This document shows positions 27,123 through 34,854 of a stretch of DNA of 64,000 nt, in pieces. Made by a program: the position numbers and the translations under genes. The notes under the pieces were generated by a model. The model was not told where the DNA came from. It did not search any database and saw nothing but the letters and a program-made list of their open reading frames with translations. The stretch's first letter is position 1. Every line of letters begins with the position of its first letter. The DNA lies in assembly GCF_004684095.1 (NCBI RefSeq), contig NZ_SRII01000014.1, forward strand, positions 37,265 to 101,264, given 5' to 3'. This DNA comes from Hymenobacter sp. UV11. Its GTDB lineage: Bacteria > Bacteroidota > Bacteroidia > Cytophagales > Hymenobacteraceae.

Positions 27123-27815
27123 ATGGCTCCCGACTTGGAAAAACGCCTCCGCCACCTGAGCATCCTGCTGACGCTGGTGGCTGGTTTCTGCGATACGGTC
27201 ACCTTCGTGGCGGCCGACTCGCTGTTTTCGGCCCACGTCACCGGCAACTTCATCGTGTTTGCCTACGATGTGCTGCACCACGTCGATTCCCACGCCTGGA
27301 CCAAGCTGGTGAGCTTCCCAGTGTTTGTGGCGGCCGTGGCGGCGGGCCGCTGGGTGGGTGGCCGCGCCCAAAACCGCTACGCCGTTTTGCTTTGGGAAGG
27401 CGGCCTGTTGCTGGCCGCCGGCCTGCTGGCACTGGCTGGGCCGGGGGCGCTGCGGCAGGTGGCCGCCATGCTGGTGGTGTTCGCCATGGGCCTGCAAAAC
27501 GCGTTCGGCCGCCTCTACGCCAAGGAAACCTACGGCCCTACTACCGTCATGACTGGCAACGTGACCCAGGCTACCCTCGACGCGCTGGGGCTGATGGCCC
27601 ACCCCAGCCCCGAGCCGGCCGCCGCGCTGCGCAAGCAGGGGCTGGTAATCGGAGCCTTCCTGACCGGGTGCCTGCTGGGGGCCGTGGCGGCCCGCTGGGG
27701 TGGGCTGGCCGTGGTAGGCCTGCCCGGCTTGCTGCTGCCTCTACGGGTACTGGGCTACCACCGGCAGGCCCGGCAGCAGGCCGCCACTAATCTGACAGTC
27801 ACCATAACCGCCTGA
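27123..27815 (+). CDS. YoaK/DUF1275 family membrane protein
   Basis: The 230-residue protein matches the DUF1275 family: RHLSILLTLVAGFCDTVTFVA near the start, AHVTGNFI, and GLQNAFGRLYAKETYG...TTVMTGNVTQ in the middle. About six membrane helices are expected. No function is established for the family. The 13-bp gap upstream and 3-bp gap downstream put it firmly in the operon with DoxX and the old yellow enzyme. Confidence 0.9.
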   Translation: MAPDLEKRLRHLSILLTLVAGFCDTVTFVAADSLFSAHVTGNFIVFAYDVLHHVDSHAWTKLVSFPVFVAAVAAGRWVGGRAQNRYAVLLWEGGLLLAAGLLALAGPGALRQVAAMLVVFAMGLQNAFGRLYAKETYGPTTVMTGNVTQATLDALGLMAHPSPEPAAALRKQGLVIGAFLTGCLLGAVAARWGGLAVVGLPGLLLPLRVLGYHRQARQQAATNLTVTITA

Positions 27816-27818
27816 GGC

Positions 27819-28904
27819 ATGAGCTTATCCCTATTCTCGCCGTTGCAGCTGCGCGGCTTGGCCCTGAAGAATCGGCTGGTGATGTCGCCCATGCAGCAGT
27901 ACCGTAGCCCCGATGGCCTGGTGGGGGCCTGGCACCTGGTGCACCTGGGTAGCCGGGCGGTGGGTGGCGTGGGCCTGGTTATCACGGAGGCCACGGCCGT
28001 GACCCCGGAGGGCCGCAACACGCCGTTCGACGCTGGCTTGTGGAACGAGGCGCAGGTGGCGGCGTGGCGGCCGGTGGTGCAGTTTGTGCAGACCCAGGGC
28101 GCCCGCATCGCCGTGCAGCTGTGGCACGCGGGGGGTAAGGGCAGCCACGCGCACCCGGCCGCCGGCTTTCACTACCTACCCCCGGCCGAGGGCGGCTGGC
28201 CGACCAAAAGCGCCTCGGCGGTATCGCTCGACCAGCAGCACACTGCCGAGGCCCTGACCAGGCCGGAAATCCAGCAGCTGGTGGCTGATTTTGCCCAGGC
28301 GGCCGGGAGGGCCGGGCGCGCCGGCTTCGATACCATCGAGCTGCACGCCGGGCATGGCTACTTATTTCATCAGTTTTACTCGGCCCTGGTCAACTACCGC
28401 ACCGATGAGTACGGGGGCAGCTTTGACAATCGCGTTCGCCTGCTGCTCGAAACGGTGGAGGCCATCCGGGCGGCTATTCCCGGCAGTATGCCGCTGCTGG
28501 TGCGGCTCTCGGCCGTGGATTTCTCCGATGAGGAGCACGCCTGGCGGCTGGCCGACTCGGTGCGCCTGGCGGCAGCGCTGCAACAGCGCGGCGTGGACGT
28601 GGTAACGGCCTCAGCCGGGGGCTTCGGCATGCCCGACCGGGCCAAGGTGGTGCCGCTTTACCAGGTGCCTTACGCCGCCAAAATCAAGGCCGCAACGGGG
28701 ATTGTGACCGGCGCGGTGGGCCTCATTACCACGCCCGCCCAGGCCAATGACCTCATTGCCAGCCAACAGGCCGACCTAGTTCTACTGGCCCGCGAGCTAC
28801 TGCGCGACCCCTACTTCCCGCTCCACGCCGCTGCCGACCTGCACGCCGACCTAGCCGCCGTGCCCGTGCCAGGGCCCTACGGCCGGGCATTCGAGGCCAG
28901 CTAG
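27819..28904 (+). CDS. NADH:flavin oxidoreductase, old yellow enzyme family (YqjM-like)
   Basis: The 361-residue TIM-barrel flavoprotein begins LFSPLQLRGLALKNRLVMSP and carries ELHAGHGYLFHQF with the two substrate-binding His residues, and NYRTDEYGGS. It lines up with the YqjM/NamA class, which reduces activated C=C bonds of enones, quinones and nitro compounds with NADPH. The gene starts 3 bp after YoaK. Its position among quinone and aromatic enzymes fits an electrophile-detoxification role. Confidence 0.93.
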   Translation: MSLSLFSPLQLRGLALKNRLVMSPMQQYRSPDGLVGAWHLVHLGSRAVGGVGLVITEATAVTPEGRNTPFDAGLWNEAQVAAWRPVVQFVQTQGARIAVQLWHAGGKGSHAHPAAGFHYLPPAEGGWPTKSASAVSLDQQHTAEALTRPEIQQLVADFAQAAGRAGRAGFDTIELHAGHGYLFHQFYSALVNYRTDEYGGSFDNRVRLLLETVEAIRAAIPGSMPLLVRLSAVDFSDEEHAWRLADSVRLAAALQQRGVDVVTASAGGFGMPDRAKVVPLYQVPYAAKIKAATGIVTGAVGLITTPAQANDLIASQQADLVLLARELLRDPYFPLHAAADLHADLAAVPVPGPYGRAFEAS

Positions 28905-28923
28905 CCGGGCTAGCCGGCTAGCT
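28899..28923. repeat. 10-bp inverted repeat after the old yellow enzyme gene
   Basis: AGCTAGCCGG (28899-28908) and CCGGCTAGCT (28914-28923) flank a 5-nt loop. The hairpin overlaps the stop codon of the old yellow enzyme gene. It lacks a T run and may only lower downstream expression. Confidence 0.45.
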
Positions 28924-28983
28924 ACTGTTGTCCAGATGCGCCTTGATTTGAAGCCAATTTATTCACTGTCAATTTATTGCCTT

Positions 28984-29307
28984 ATGGAAACGCCCGTTTA
29001 CGACACCCTGATGGAAGCGCTCCTGGCCCTGCGTCGACGGGGCTACACCCTTGACTACAACCTGGCCGGCACCGTGGCCCGTTGCGTGCAGGTGCCCGAG
29101 GAGTTGCGCCCGAGCGAGCTGCACATAGAAGAGGTGCACCGCTTCGAGGGCAACTCGAACCCCGACGACAGCGCGGTGCTCTACGCCCTGCGCTCGGGCC
29201 GCAACCCCGCCCACCGGGGCGTGCTGGTAGCCGCCTATGGGCCCTACGTGGAAACGGCGGCAGCCGACTTTATCCAGCAGCTCGATGCGCCGCTTACTGC
29301 CAAGTAA
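28984..29307 (+). CDS. Conserved small protein of unknown function
   Basis: The 107-residue soluble protein is rich in acidic residues and resembles short Bacteroidota proteins often mis-annotated as phosphoribosylpyrophosphate synthetase; it lacks any PRPP-binding motif. Recognisable blocks are YDTLMEALLALRRRGYT near the start and EVHRFEGNSNPDDSAVLYAL in the middle. The ATG at 28984 (METPVYD) is preferred over an upstream in-frame ATG at 28936. Its 3' end overlaps the start of the next gene by 23 bases, which suggests translational coupling. Confidence 0.75.
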   Translation: METPVYDTLMEALLALRRRGYTLDYNLAGTVARCVQVPEELRPSELHIEEVHRFEGNSNPDDSAVLYALRSGRNPAHRGVLVAAYGPYVETAAADFIQQLDAPLTAK

Positions 29308-30736
29308 GCCGCTGGCCACGGGGCTGGTAGCTGGGCTGCTGGTGTTCCTCGCCGGGGGGCGCATCCTGGCCCAGTCCAGGCTACCCCCCGGCGAGGAACA
29401 CCGGGCCACCTCCCCGGCCTACCAGATGGAGCGTGCCCGCGAGGACTACCGCTACCTGGCCCACGACAGCAGCGCGGTGCCCCCCGACCTGTTCGACCCG
29501 CTTAAGTTTATCCCACTCAACGCGGCTAAAACCACTTACTTAAGCTTCGGCGGCGAAATCCGGCCGCAGTACCAGCGTATTGGGCACCGCGACTGGGGCG
29601 CCGGCCCCGACGACCCCAACGGCTACCTGCTGGAGCGCTACATGCTGCACGCCGACCTGCACCTGGGCCCCCATCTGCGGGTGTTTGGCCAGCTCAAAAG
29701 CGGGCTGACCCACTTCAAAAGCTACGCGCCCGAGTTGACCGAAGAAGACCAGCTCGACCTGCAACAGGCCTTCATGGACGTGGGCACCGGGCCCGGCCGG
29801 CGGGGCCTCACGCTGCGGCTGGGCCGGCAGGAAATGGCCTACGGCTCGTCACGCCTCATCTCGTGGCGCGAGGCTCCCAACGTGCGCCAGACCTTCGACG
29901 GCGCGCGCTTTTTGAGCTACGCGCCGGGCTGGAAGCTCGACGGGTTTCTTACCCGCCCGGCCACCACCAAGCCCGGCATTTTTGACGATAGCCCGAGCCC
30001 AAGCGTCTGGTTTTGGGGCCTTTACGGCGTGCACACGCTCAAGGGCCTGGGCGGCGGCCTCGATATGTATTACCTGGGCTTCGACAACCAGGCGGCCCGC
30101 TACCAGCAGGGCCTGGCTACCGAGCGGCGGCACTCGGTGGGCAGCCGCTGGTGGGGCAGCCCGGGCGCCTGGCGCTACAACGTGGAGGCCGTGTACCAGT
30201 GGGGCAGCTTCGGCAGCGGCAACATCAGCGCCTGGACGGCCTCGGGCGAGTTTGGCTACCGGCTTGCCGCTCAGCCACTGCGGCCGCTGCTGCAACTGCG
30301 CGCTGAATACATCAGCGGCGACCGTAATGCTGAAAACCCTAACCTGCAAACCTTTAACCCGCTATTTCCCAAGGGGGCATACTTCGGGCAAGCGGCTCTT
30401 ATTGGCCCGGCCAACCTCTTCGACCTGCACCCGGTGCTCACGCTTTACCCGGCCCGCACCGATGCCTTCGCGCTGAGCTTCGACTGGGATTTTTTCTGGC
30501 GCGCCAGCCTCGACGACGGCCTCTACCGCGTGCCCTACGTGCTAAACCGCCCCGGTAACCCCGGCCAGGCGCGCTACATCGGCGACCAGCTCACGCTGGA
30601 AGGTGACTGGCAGGCCAGCCGCCACTGGGAGTTGGAGTTGTTCCTGACCTACTTCCGGGCTGGCCAGTTCCTGCGGGATTCCGGCCCCGGACTCGACCAG
30701 ACCTACGTTTCGCCTAGGGTCACCTTCCGGTTTTAG
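29285..30736 (+). CDS. Alginate-export-domain outer-membrane protein
   Basis: The 483-residue protein begins with a signal peptide (MRRLLPSKPLATGLVAGLLV, cleaved near residue 30). The mature part has alternating aromatic/hydrophobic strands typical of an 18-stranded outer-membrane barrel of the AlgE/alginate-export family: TYLSFGGEIRPQYQR, MLHADLHLGPHLRVFGQLKSG (split by a turn) and RLGRQEMAYGSSRLISWREA. It ends in YVSPRVTFRF, with the terminal Phe usual for barrels. In Bacteroidota such porins need not export alginate; uptake or export of small organic molecules is a fair guess given the operon. The start at 29285 gives a proper signal peptide. Confidence 0.85.
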   Translation: MRRLLPSKPLATGLVAGLLVFLAGGRILAQSRLPPGEEHRATSPAYQMERAREDYRYLAHDSSAVPPDLFDPLKFIPLNAAKTTYLSFGGEIRPQYQRIGHRDWGAGPDDPNGYLLERYMLHADLHLGPHLRVFGQLKSGLTHFKSYAPELTEEDQLDLQQAFMDVGTGPGRRGLTLRLGRQEMAYGSSRLISWREAPNVRQTFDGARFLSYAPGWKLDGFLTRPATTKPGIFDDSPSPSVWFWGLYGVHTLKGLGGGLDMYYLGFDNQAARYQQGLATERRHSVGSRWWGSPGAWRYNVEAVYQWGSFGSGNISAWTASGEFGYRLAAQPLRPLLQLRAEYISGDRNAENPNLQTFNPLFPKGAYFGQAALIGPANLFDLHPVLTLYPARTDAFALSFDWDFFWRASLDDGLYRVPYVLNRPGNPGQARYIGDQLTLEGDWQASRHWELELFLTYFRAGQFLRDSGPGLDQTYVSPRVTFRF

Positions 30737-30785
30737 GGCTTGAGCCTGTTGGCAATTTATTCATAATCAGTTTTTAATCCTTCTC

Positions 30786-31496
30786 ATGAAAAAGACTTTC
30801 GTACTCGTTCACGGGGCTTGGTCGGGCCAATACGCCTGGGCCGAGGTGCGGCCGCTGCTGGAGCAGGCCGGGCACCGGGTAGTGACTTTTGACCTGCCGG
30901 GCCACGGCGACGACCCCATGCCCCCCGACGACCTCACCCTGGCCAGCTACGTGGAGGCCACCACCGCCCGCGTGCTGGCCGAAGCCGGCCCCGTTGTGCT
31001 GGTGGGCCACAGCATGGCCGGCCTGGTCGTCTCGCAGGTAGCGGAGCGTATTCCGGCCAGCATTGCGCAGCTCGTGTACCTCTGCGCCTACCTGCCCCTC
31101 GACGGCCAAAGTGCCTTCAGCTTCGCCGATGCGGACAGCATCTTGCCCGCCAACCTGGTCGTGTCGGCCGACCAGCGCACGGCCACTATCCAGCCCGAAG
31201 CCATCGTGCCCATCTTCGCGGCCGATTGCCCCCCGGCCATTCAGGCGCTGGTGGTAGCCCGGCATCGGCCCGAGCCCCTACCCCCCTTTCAGGAGCCGGT
31301 CGCGCTCACGCCCGCCAACTTCGGCCGCCTACCCAAACGCTACATCGAAACCCTGCGCGACGTGGGTATCACCCCCGCCTTGCAGCGGCGCATGGTGGCC
31401 GCCAACGGGGCTGTAGCCCAAGTAGATACTCTGGACTGCGGCCACAGTCCGTTCTTCGCCAAGCCCCAGGAGCTGGCGGCCTTACTGCTCAACTAG
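30786..31496 (+). CDS. Alpha/beta hydrolase (EstC/salicylate-esterase-like)
   Basis: The 236-residue protein has FVLVHGAWSGQYAW (oxyanion loop), VLVGHSMAG (nucleophile Ser) and, near the end, DCGHSPFFAKP with the catalytic His. This is the signature of the plant MES/EstC-like esterases. It follows the porin gene by 49 bp and is the last gene of the plus-strand run. Its end overlaps the 3' end of the convergent flavoprotein gene by 8 bp. Confidence 0.9.
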   Translation: MKKTFVLVHGAWSGQYAWAEVRPLLEQAGHRVVTFDLPGHGDDPMPPDDLTLASYVEATTARVLAEAGPVVLVGHSMAGLVVSQVAERIPASIAQLVYLCAYLPLDGQSAFSFADADSILPANLVVSADQRTATIQPEAIVPIFAADCPPAIQALVVARHRPEPLPPFQEPVALTPANFGRLPKRYIETLRDVGITPALQRRMVAANGAVAQVDTLDCGHSPFFAKPQELAALLLN

Positions 31497-32871
31497 CCAG
31501 CGGCTTCAACTCCCCGAATACCGTCGGAATCAGTTCCGAAACCGTGGGGTGAATGAAGACATTGCGGCGCATGAAGGCCGCCGTTTGATGGGCATACATA
31601 GCCGTGATGATACAGTGGATGGCCTCATCGCCGCCCACGCCCACGATGCTGGCCCCCAGAATCTGGTCGGTTTCGGCGTGCACCAGCACTTTTATAAAGC
31701 CCTGGGTTTCGCCTTTCTCCACGGCCCGGCCCACCTCGGTCATCGGCCGCTTGCCGATTAGCGCCGGAATGCCGGCGGCCCGCACCTCGGTTTCGGTCAA
31801 GCCTACTTTGGCGAAGGGCGGGTCGAGGTAAATGGCCGACACGGGCAGCCGGTCGCTCACGCGCCGCGGGTCGTGGTCGAGCAGGTTGGCGGTCACAATC
31901 TCGAAGTCGTTGTAGGAGGTGTGCGTGAACGCGCCCCGGCCGTTGCAGTCGCCCAGCGCCCAGATGCCCGGCGTGGCCGTTTGCAGCTGATCATTCACCG
32001 GAATGTAGCCGTGGGCATCGGCCTGCAAGCCAGCCTTTTCCAGAGCCAGGTCATCGGTATTGGGTTGGCGGCCCAGGGCCAGCAGCAGGTGCGAGCCCCG
32101 ACTCGGGGCCGGGTCGTGCGCGCAACTGACGTGCACCACCGGCTGCCCGTTTTCCTGCGCCAGGCCAATGCACTCGGCCCCGAGCCGCAGCGCTATGCCC
32201 TCCCCAGCAAGAATGTCCGTAACGGCGGCCGCCACGTCGGCATCTTCGTGCGGAAGCAGGCGCGGGTTGCGCTCGACGAGGGTTACCTGCGCGCCCAGCC
32301 GCCGGAAAAGCTGCGCGAATTCCAGCCCCACGGCCCCCGCGCCCACCACGAGCAAGTGCGTCGGCAATTCTTCCAGCGCCAACAGGGTGCTGCTGGTGAG
32401 GTAGGGCACCTGCCCGATACCGGGCAGCGCCGGGCTGGCCGGCCGGGCCCCCACATTCAGAAAAATATGCCGGGCTTCCAGCAACTCCTCCCCCACCTGC
32501 ACGGCCGTGGGCGACGCAAACCGGGCAGTGCCCCGGAAAAGCGTGCAGCTAGGTAGCTGCTGCAGCCAGGCTTCGAGACTGGTGCGCGAGGCCGCCACGA
32601 TAGCATCCTTGCGGGCCTTCACCAGGGCTAAATCCACCCGGAGCTCACCCGCGGGGGGGAGGCCGTAGGCAGCAGCCTGACGCATGGTGTGCGCGGCTTT
32701 GGCGCTCGCCACCAGGGCCTTAGTGGGCGTACAGCCGGTATTTACGCAGGTGCCGCCGTAGTCTTTGCGCTCGATGAGCGCCACTGACCAGCCCGCCGCC
32801 GTGAGGCGGCCCGCCAGCGGCGGGCCAGCCTGGCCGGCCCCCACTATCAGGGCGTCAAAATTTTGACTCAT
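31489..32871 (-). CDS. Class I pyridine nucleotide-disulfide oxidoreductase (mercuric-reductase-like)
   Basis: The 460-residue flavoprotein has an FAD Rossmann motif (ALIVGAGQAGPPLA), the redox-active disulfide GGTCVNTGCTPTK, an NADPH motif (VVGAGAVGLEFAQLF) and the dimerisation-domain His in VFIHPTVSE. It lacks an N-terminal heavy-metal domain and the C-terminal vicinal Cys pair of true MerA, so mercury reduction is unlikely. It resembles uncharacterised members grouped as FAD-containing oxidoreductases. The ATG at 32871 was chosen over an upstream frame start. It lies 77 bp downstream of two AraC genes. Confidence 0.9.
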   Translation of the reverse strand: MSQNFDALIVGAGQAGPPLAGRLTAAGWSVALIERKDYGGTCVNTGCTPTKALVASAKAAHTMRQAAAYGLPPAGELRVDLALVKARKDAIVAASRTSLEAWLQQLPSCTLFRGTARFASPTAVQVGEELLEARHIFLNVGARPASPALPGIGQVPYLTSSTLLALEELPTHLLVVGAGAVGLEFAQLFRRLGAQVTLVERNPRLLPHEDADVAAAVTDILAGEGIALRLGAECIGLAQENGQPVVHVSCAHDPAPSRGSHLLLALGRQPNTDDLALEKAGLQADAHGYIPVNDQLQTATPGIWALGDCNGRGAFTHTSYNDFEIVTANLLDHDPRRVSDRLPVSAIYLDPPFAKVGLTETEVRAAGIPALIGKRPMTEVGRAVEKGETQGFIKVLVHAETDQILGASIVGVGGDEAIHCIITAMYAHQTAAFMRRNVFIHPTVSELIPTVFGELKPLAS

Positions 32872-32948
32872 TGGTAGATAAGCTAGATTTACAAGCCGTG
32901 TACGAATTATCACAGCCGCGCGTACATGACTCGCAAACCCGAGCCGGC

Positions 32949-33734
32949 TTACCCCAGCTGCTTAGTCCGAAAATCAGAAAAACTCATGCCGTGGCAGCGC
33001 TTAAAGAGCTTGCCGAAGTGCGCCGTATCCTCAAAGCCCAGCTCGTAGGCTACCTGTTTAAGCTGCACGTCAGGCCCCGCCAGCAGCTGGCGGGCCTCCT
33101 GCATCACGCGCTGGCGGATGTGCTCGCCGGCCGGCCGGCCCGTTTCCTGGCGAATGCGCTCGCTCAGGTGGTTAGGCGTCACGCACAGCTCGTGGGCGTA
33201 GCTGGCCACCGACTTACAGGTGCGGAAGCGCTGCTCCAGCAGCTGCCGGAACCGGGCCAGCAGGCCGCCCGGCGCGGCCGGGGCCGGCCCCGGCCCGCGC
33301 AGGCTGGCGCAGCGTAGCAGCAGCGCGTGCAGGTAGGCCCGCGCCAGCTCCAGGCCCTGGCCGGCGGCCACCTGCTGGCCCAGACTGGTGAGCAGAAACG
33401 CGATTTCGGCCGCCGGCGCAGCGGCCACTGCCAGCGGGGCCGGGTTGGCCAGCAGGGCCAGCGCGGCGTGGCCGGCCCCGGGCTCTTCGGGCAGCAGGCC
33501 GGGGGCGAAGCAGGCTCCCAGGCCCTGGGCCGCCGCCGGCACGCGGGCCAGCAGGGCCGCCAGCTGGCCGGGCACCCCACAGTACAGCAGCTGGGGGGAG
33601 GCCGCCGCCCGGCGGTCCGCCTCCAGCAATACGAGCGCGTAGTGGGCGATGCTGGCCGGCCGCTGGCGGCGCAGGTCGGCCAGCGGACCCACGGCCAGCG
33701 GGGCGCGGGGGGCGGTTGGCTCAGGCGTGCGCAT
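32949..33734 (-). CDS. AraC family transcriptional regulator
   Basis: The 261-residue protein has a C-terminal double helix-turn-helix of the AraC/XylS family: VASYAHELCVTPNHLSERIR for the first and VAYELGFEDTAHFGKLFKRC for the second. The N-terminal 150 residues form a cupin-like sensing domain rich in Ala and Leu. The start codon overlaps the 3' end of the upstream AraC gene by 14 bases, so the two are translated together. AraC proteins bind direct repeats with 21-bp spacing, the spacing of the TACCGC half-sites found before three genes in this window. Confidence 0.92.
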   Translation of the reverse strand: MRTPEPTAPRAPLAVGPLADLRRQRPASIAHYALVLLEADRRAAASPQLLYCGVPGQLAALLARVPAAAQGLGACFAPGLLPEEPGAGHAALALLANPAPLAVAAAPAAEIAFLLTSLGQQVAAGQGLELARAYLHALLLRCASLRGPGPAPAAPGGLLARFRQLLEQRFRTCKSVASYAHELCVTPNHLSERIRQETGRPAGEHIRQRVMQEARQLLAGPDVQLKQVAYELGFEDTAHFGKLFKRCHGMSFSDFRTKQLG

Positions 33735-34611
33735 AGCTGGCTACGGCAAGGGTGCTGCGCTGCCGCCGGTACTCGGTGGGCGTGAGGTGGTAGCGCTTCT
33801 TGAACTGCTTGTTGAGGTGGCACACGTCCACGAAGCCCAGCTCGTCTGCAATCTGCGACACGGTGAGGGCCCCGGCCCGCAAGTGTGTTTCGACCAGCTG
33901 CAAGCGGTGGCGCACAATGTACTGGTGCAGCGGCTCGCACATGTGCTGCCGAAACAAGGCACTCAGGTGCGAGGGCGAGTAGGCAAATTCGTCGGCCAGG
34001 TGCCCTAGGTGCAGCCGGCCGGGCACGGCCGCGTGCCGCCGGATGTAGGCTAGCACCTGCCGCACCACGCCCGCCGCGTGGGCGGCCACCGCGCCGCCGG
34101 GCGCGGGCAGGGCCGGGGCTAGCTGCTGCCCCACGGCCCGCAGCACCGTGCCCGCCAGCGGCCCGGCCAGCGGGTCCAGCGCCGCGCCGGGGCAGCCGGC
34201 GTAGCAGTCGATGAGCAGCGTGAGCAGCGCCGCCAGCGCGGGTGGCACGGCCGCCGGGGCCAGGTGCCCGGCTCGGCCCAGGGTAGCCCCCCGGCTCCGC
34301 AGCTGCTGCCAGTCGGCGGCCTGCGGGAAGCCCGTGGTCTGGCTGGTCAGAAAATCGGCAGAGAAGCACAACCAGGCCAGGCGGGTAGGCTGGGAAGCAG
34401 CTAGTTGCCAACGGTCGGCGGGCCCCAGCAGCAATAGCGTCCCAGCCAAGCAGGCAACGGCCTCGTCGTCGGGGCGATGGTAGGTACCAGTACCTTCACG
34501 CATGATTAGCAGGGCAAAATGCCCGCTGGGCGGGGCCGGTAGGGTGCCGCCGGTGGCTACCCACTCCGCAATGCGAAGCGGTTCGGCTGGTGAGGTGTTG
34601 AAAGTTGGCAT
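33721..34611 (-). CDS. AraC family transcriptional regulator
   Basis: The 296-residue protein has an N-terminal AraC-type sensing domain (GHFALLIMREGTGTYHRP, then LLLLGPADRW) and a C-terminal DNA-binding domain (HLADEFAYSPSHLSALFRQH, IADELGFVDVCHLNKQFKKR, TPTEYRRQR). The ATG at 34611 begins MPTFNTSPAEP; the open frame upstream is probably not translated. It is the first gene of a set with a second AraC gene and the flavoprotein. Two overlapping AraC genes that differ in sequence suggest two signals or a heteromeric pair. Confidence 0.92.
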   Translation of the reverse strand: MPTFNTSPAEPLRIAEWVATGGTLPAPPSGHFALLIMREGTGTYHRPDDEAVACLAGTLLLLGPADRWQLAASQPTRLAWLCFSADFLTSQTTGFPQAADWQQLRSRGATLGRAGHLAPAAVPPALAALLTLLIDCYAGCPGAALDPLAGPLAGTVLRAVGQQLAPALPAPGGAVAAHAAGVVRQVLAYIRRHAAVPGRLHLGHLADEFAYSPSHLSALFRQHMCEPLHQYIVRHRLQLVETHLRAGALTVSQIADELGFVDVCHLNKQFKKRYHLTPTEYRRQRSTLAVASYAHA

Positions 34612-34854
34612 AGGTCGGCAGAAAAGGAGTTGCCCAGGCCAGTGCCAGCACGGTGCCAACCTGCCACCGCCGATTTTTAATGTGTTTTTTTCTTCGCTTA
34701 TGTTTGACAATCAATTTATTACATCATAAATTGCCAGCCGTGCTATCTTCTCCACCCGCCCATTATGTTGGAGCCTCCAACATAATGGAGCCTACTTTTG
34801 GAGAATTAGCCCAGCGTAGCGGGACTGATTCTCGCTAACTTATCAGCCTGTTTC
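34612..34854. promoter_or_regulatory. Divergent region with a 13-bp perfect palindrome
   Basis: This AT-richer region separates the AraC pair from the sigma-54 activator gene. A perfect inverted repeat, CATTATGTTGGA (34761-34772) and TCCAACATAATG (34776-34787), extends one more C-G pair outward and has a 3-nt centre. GGAGCCT is repeated just downstream. It looks like a dimeric operator rather than a terminator because no T run follows. Confidence 0.6.

Noticed and set aside
31489..32871. Assignment as mercuric reductase MerA
   Set aside because: It lacks the metal-binding N-terminal domain and the C-terminal vicinal Cys pair, and no mer genes lie nearby.
33179..34411. Long minus-strand open frame of 410 codons
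   Set aside because: It overlaps both AraC genes in another frame and has an Arg/Ala/Pro-rich composition without a fold signature.
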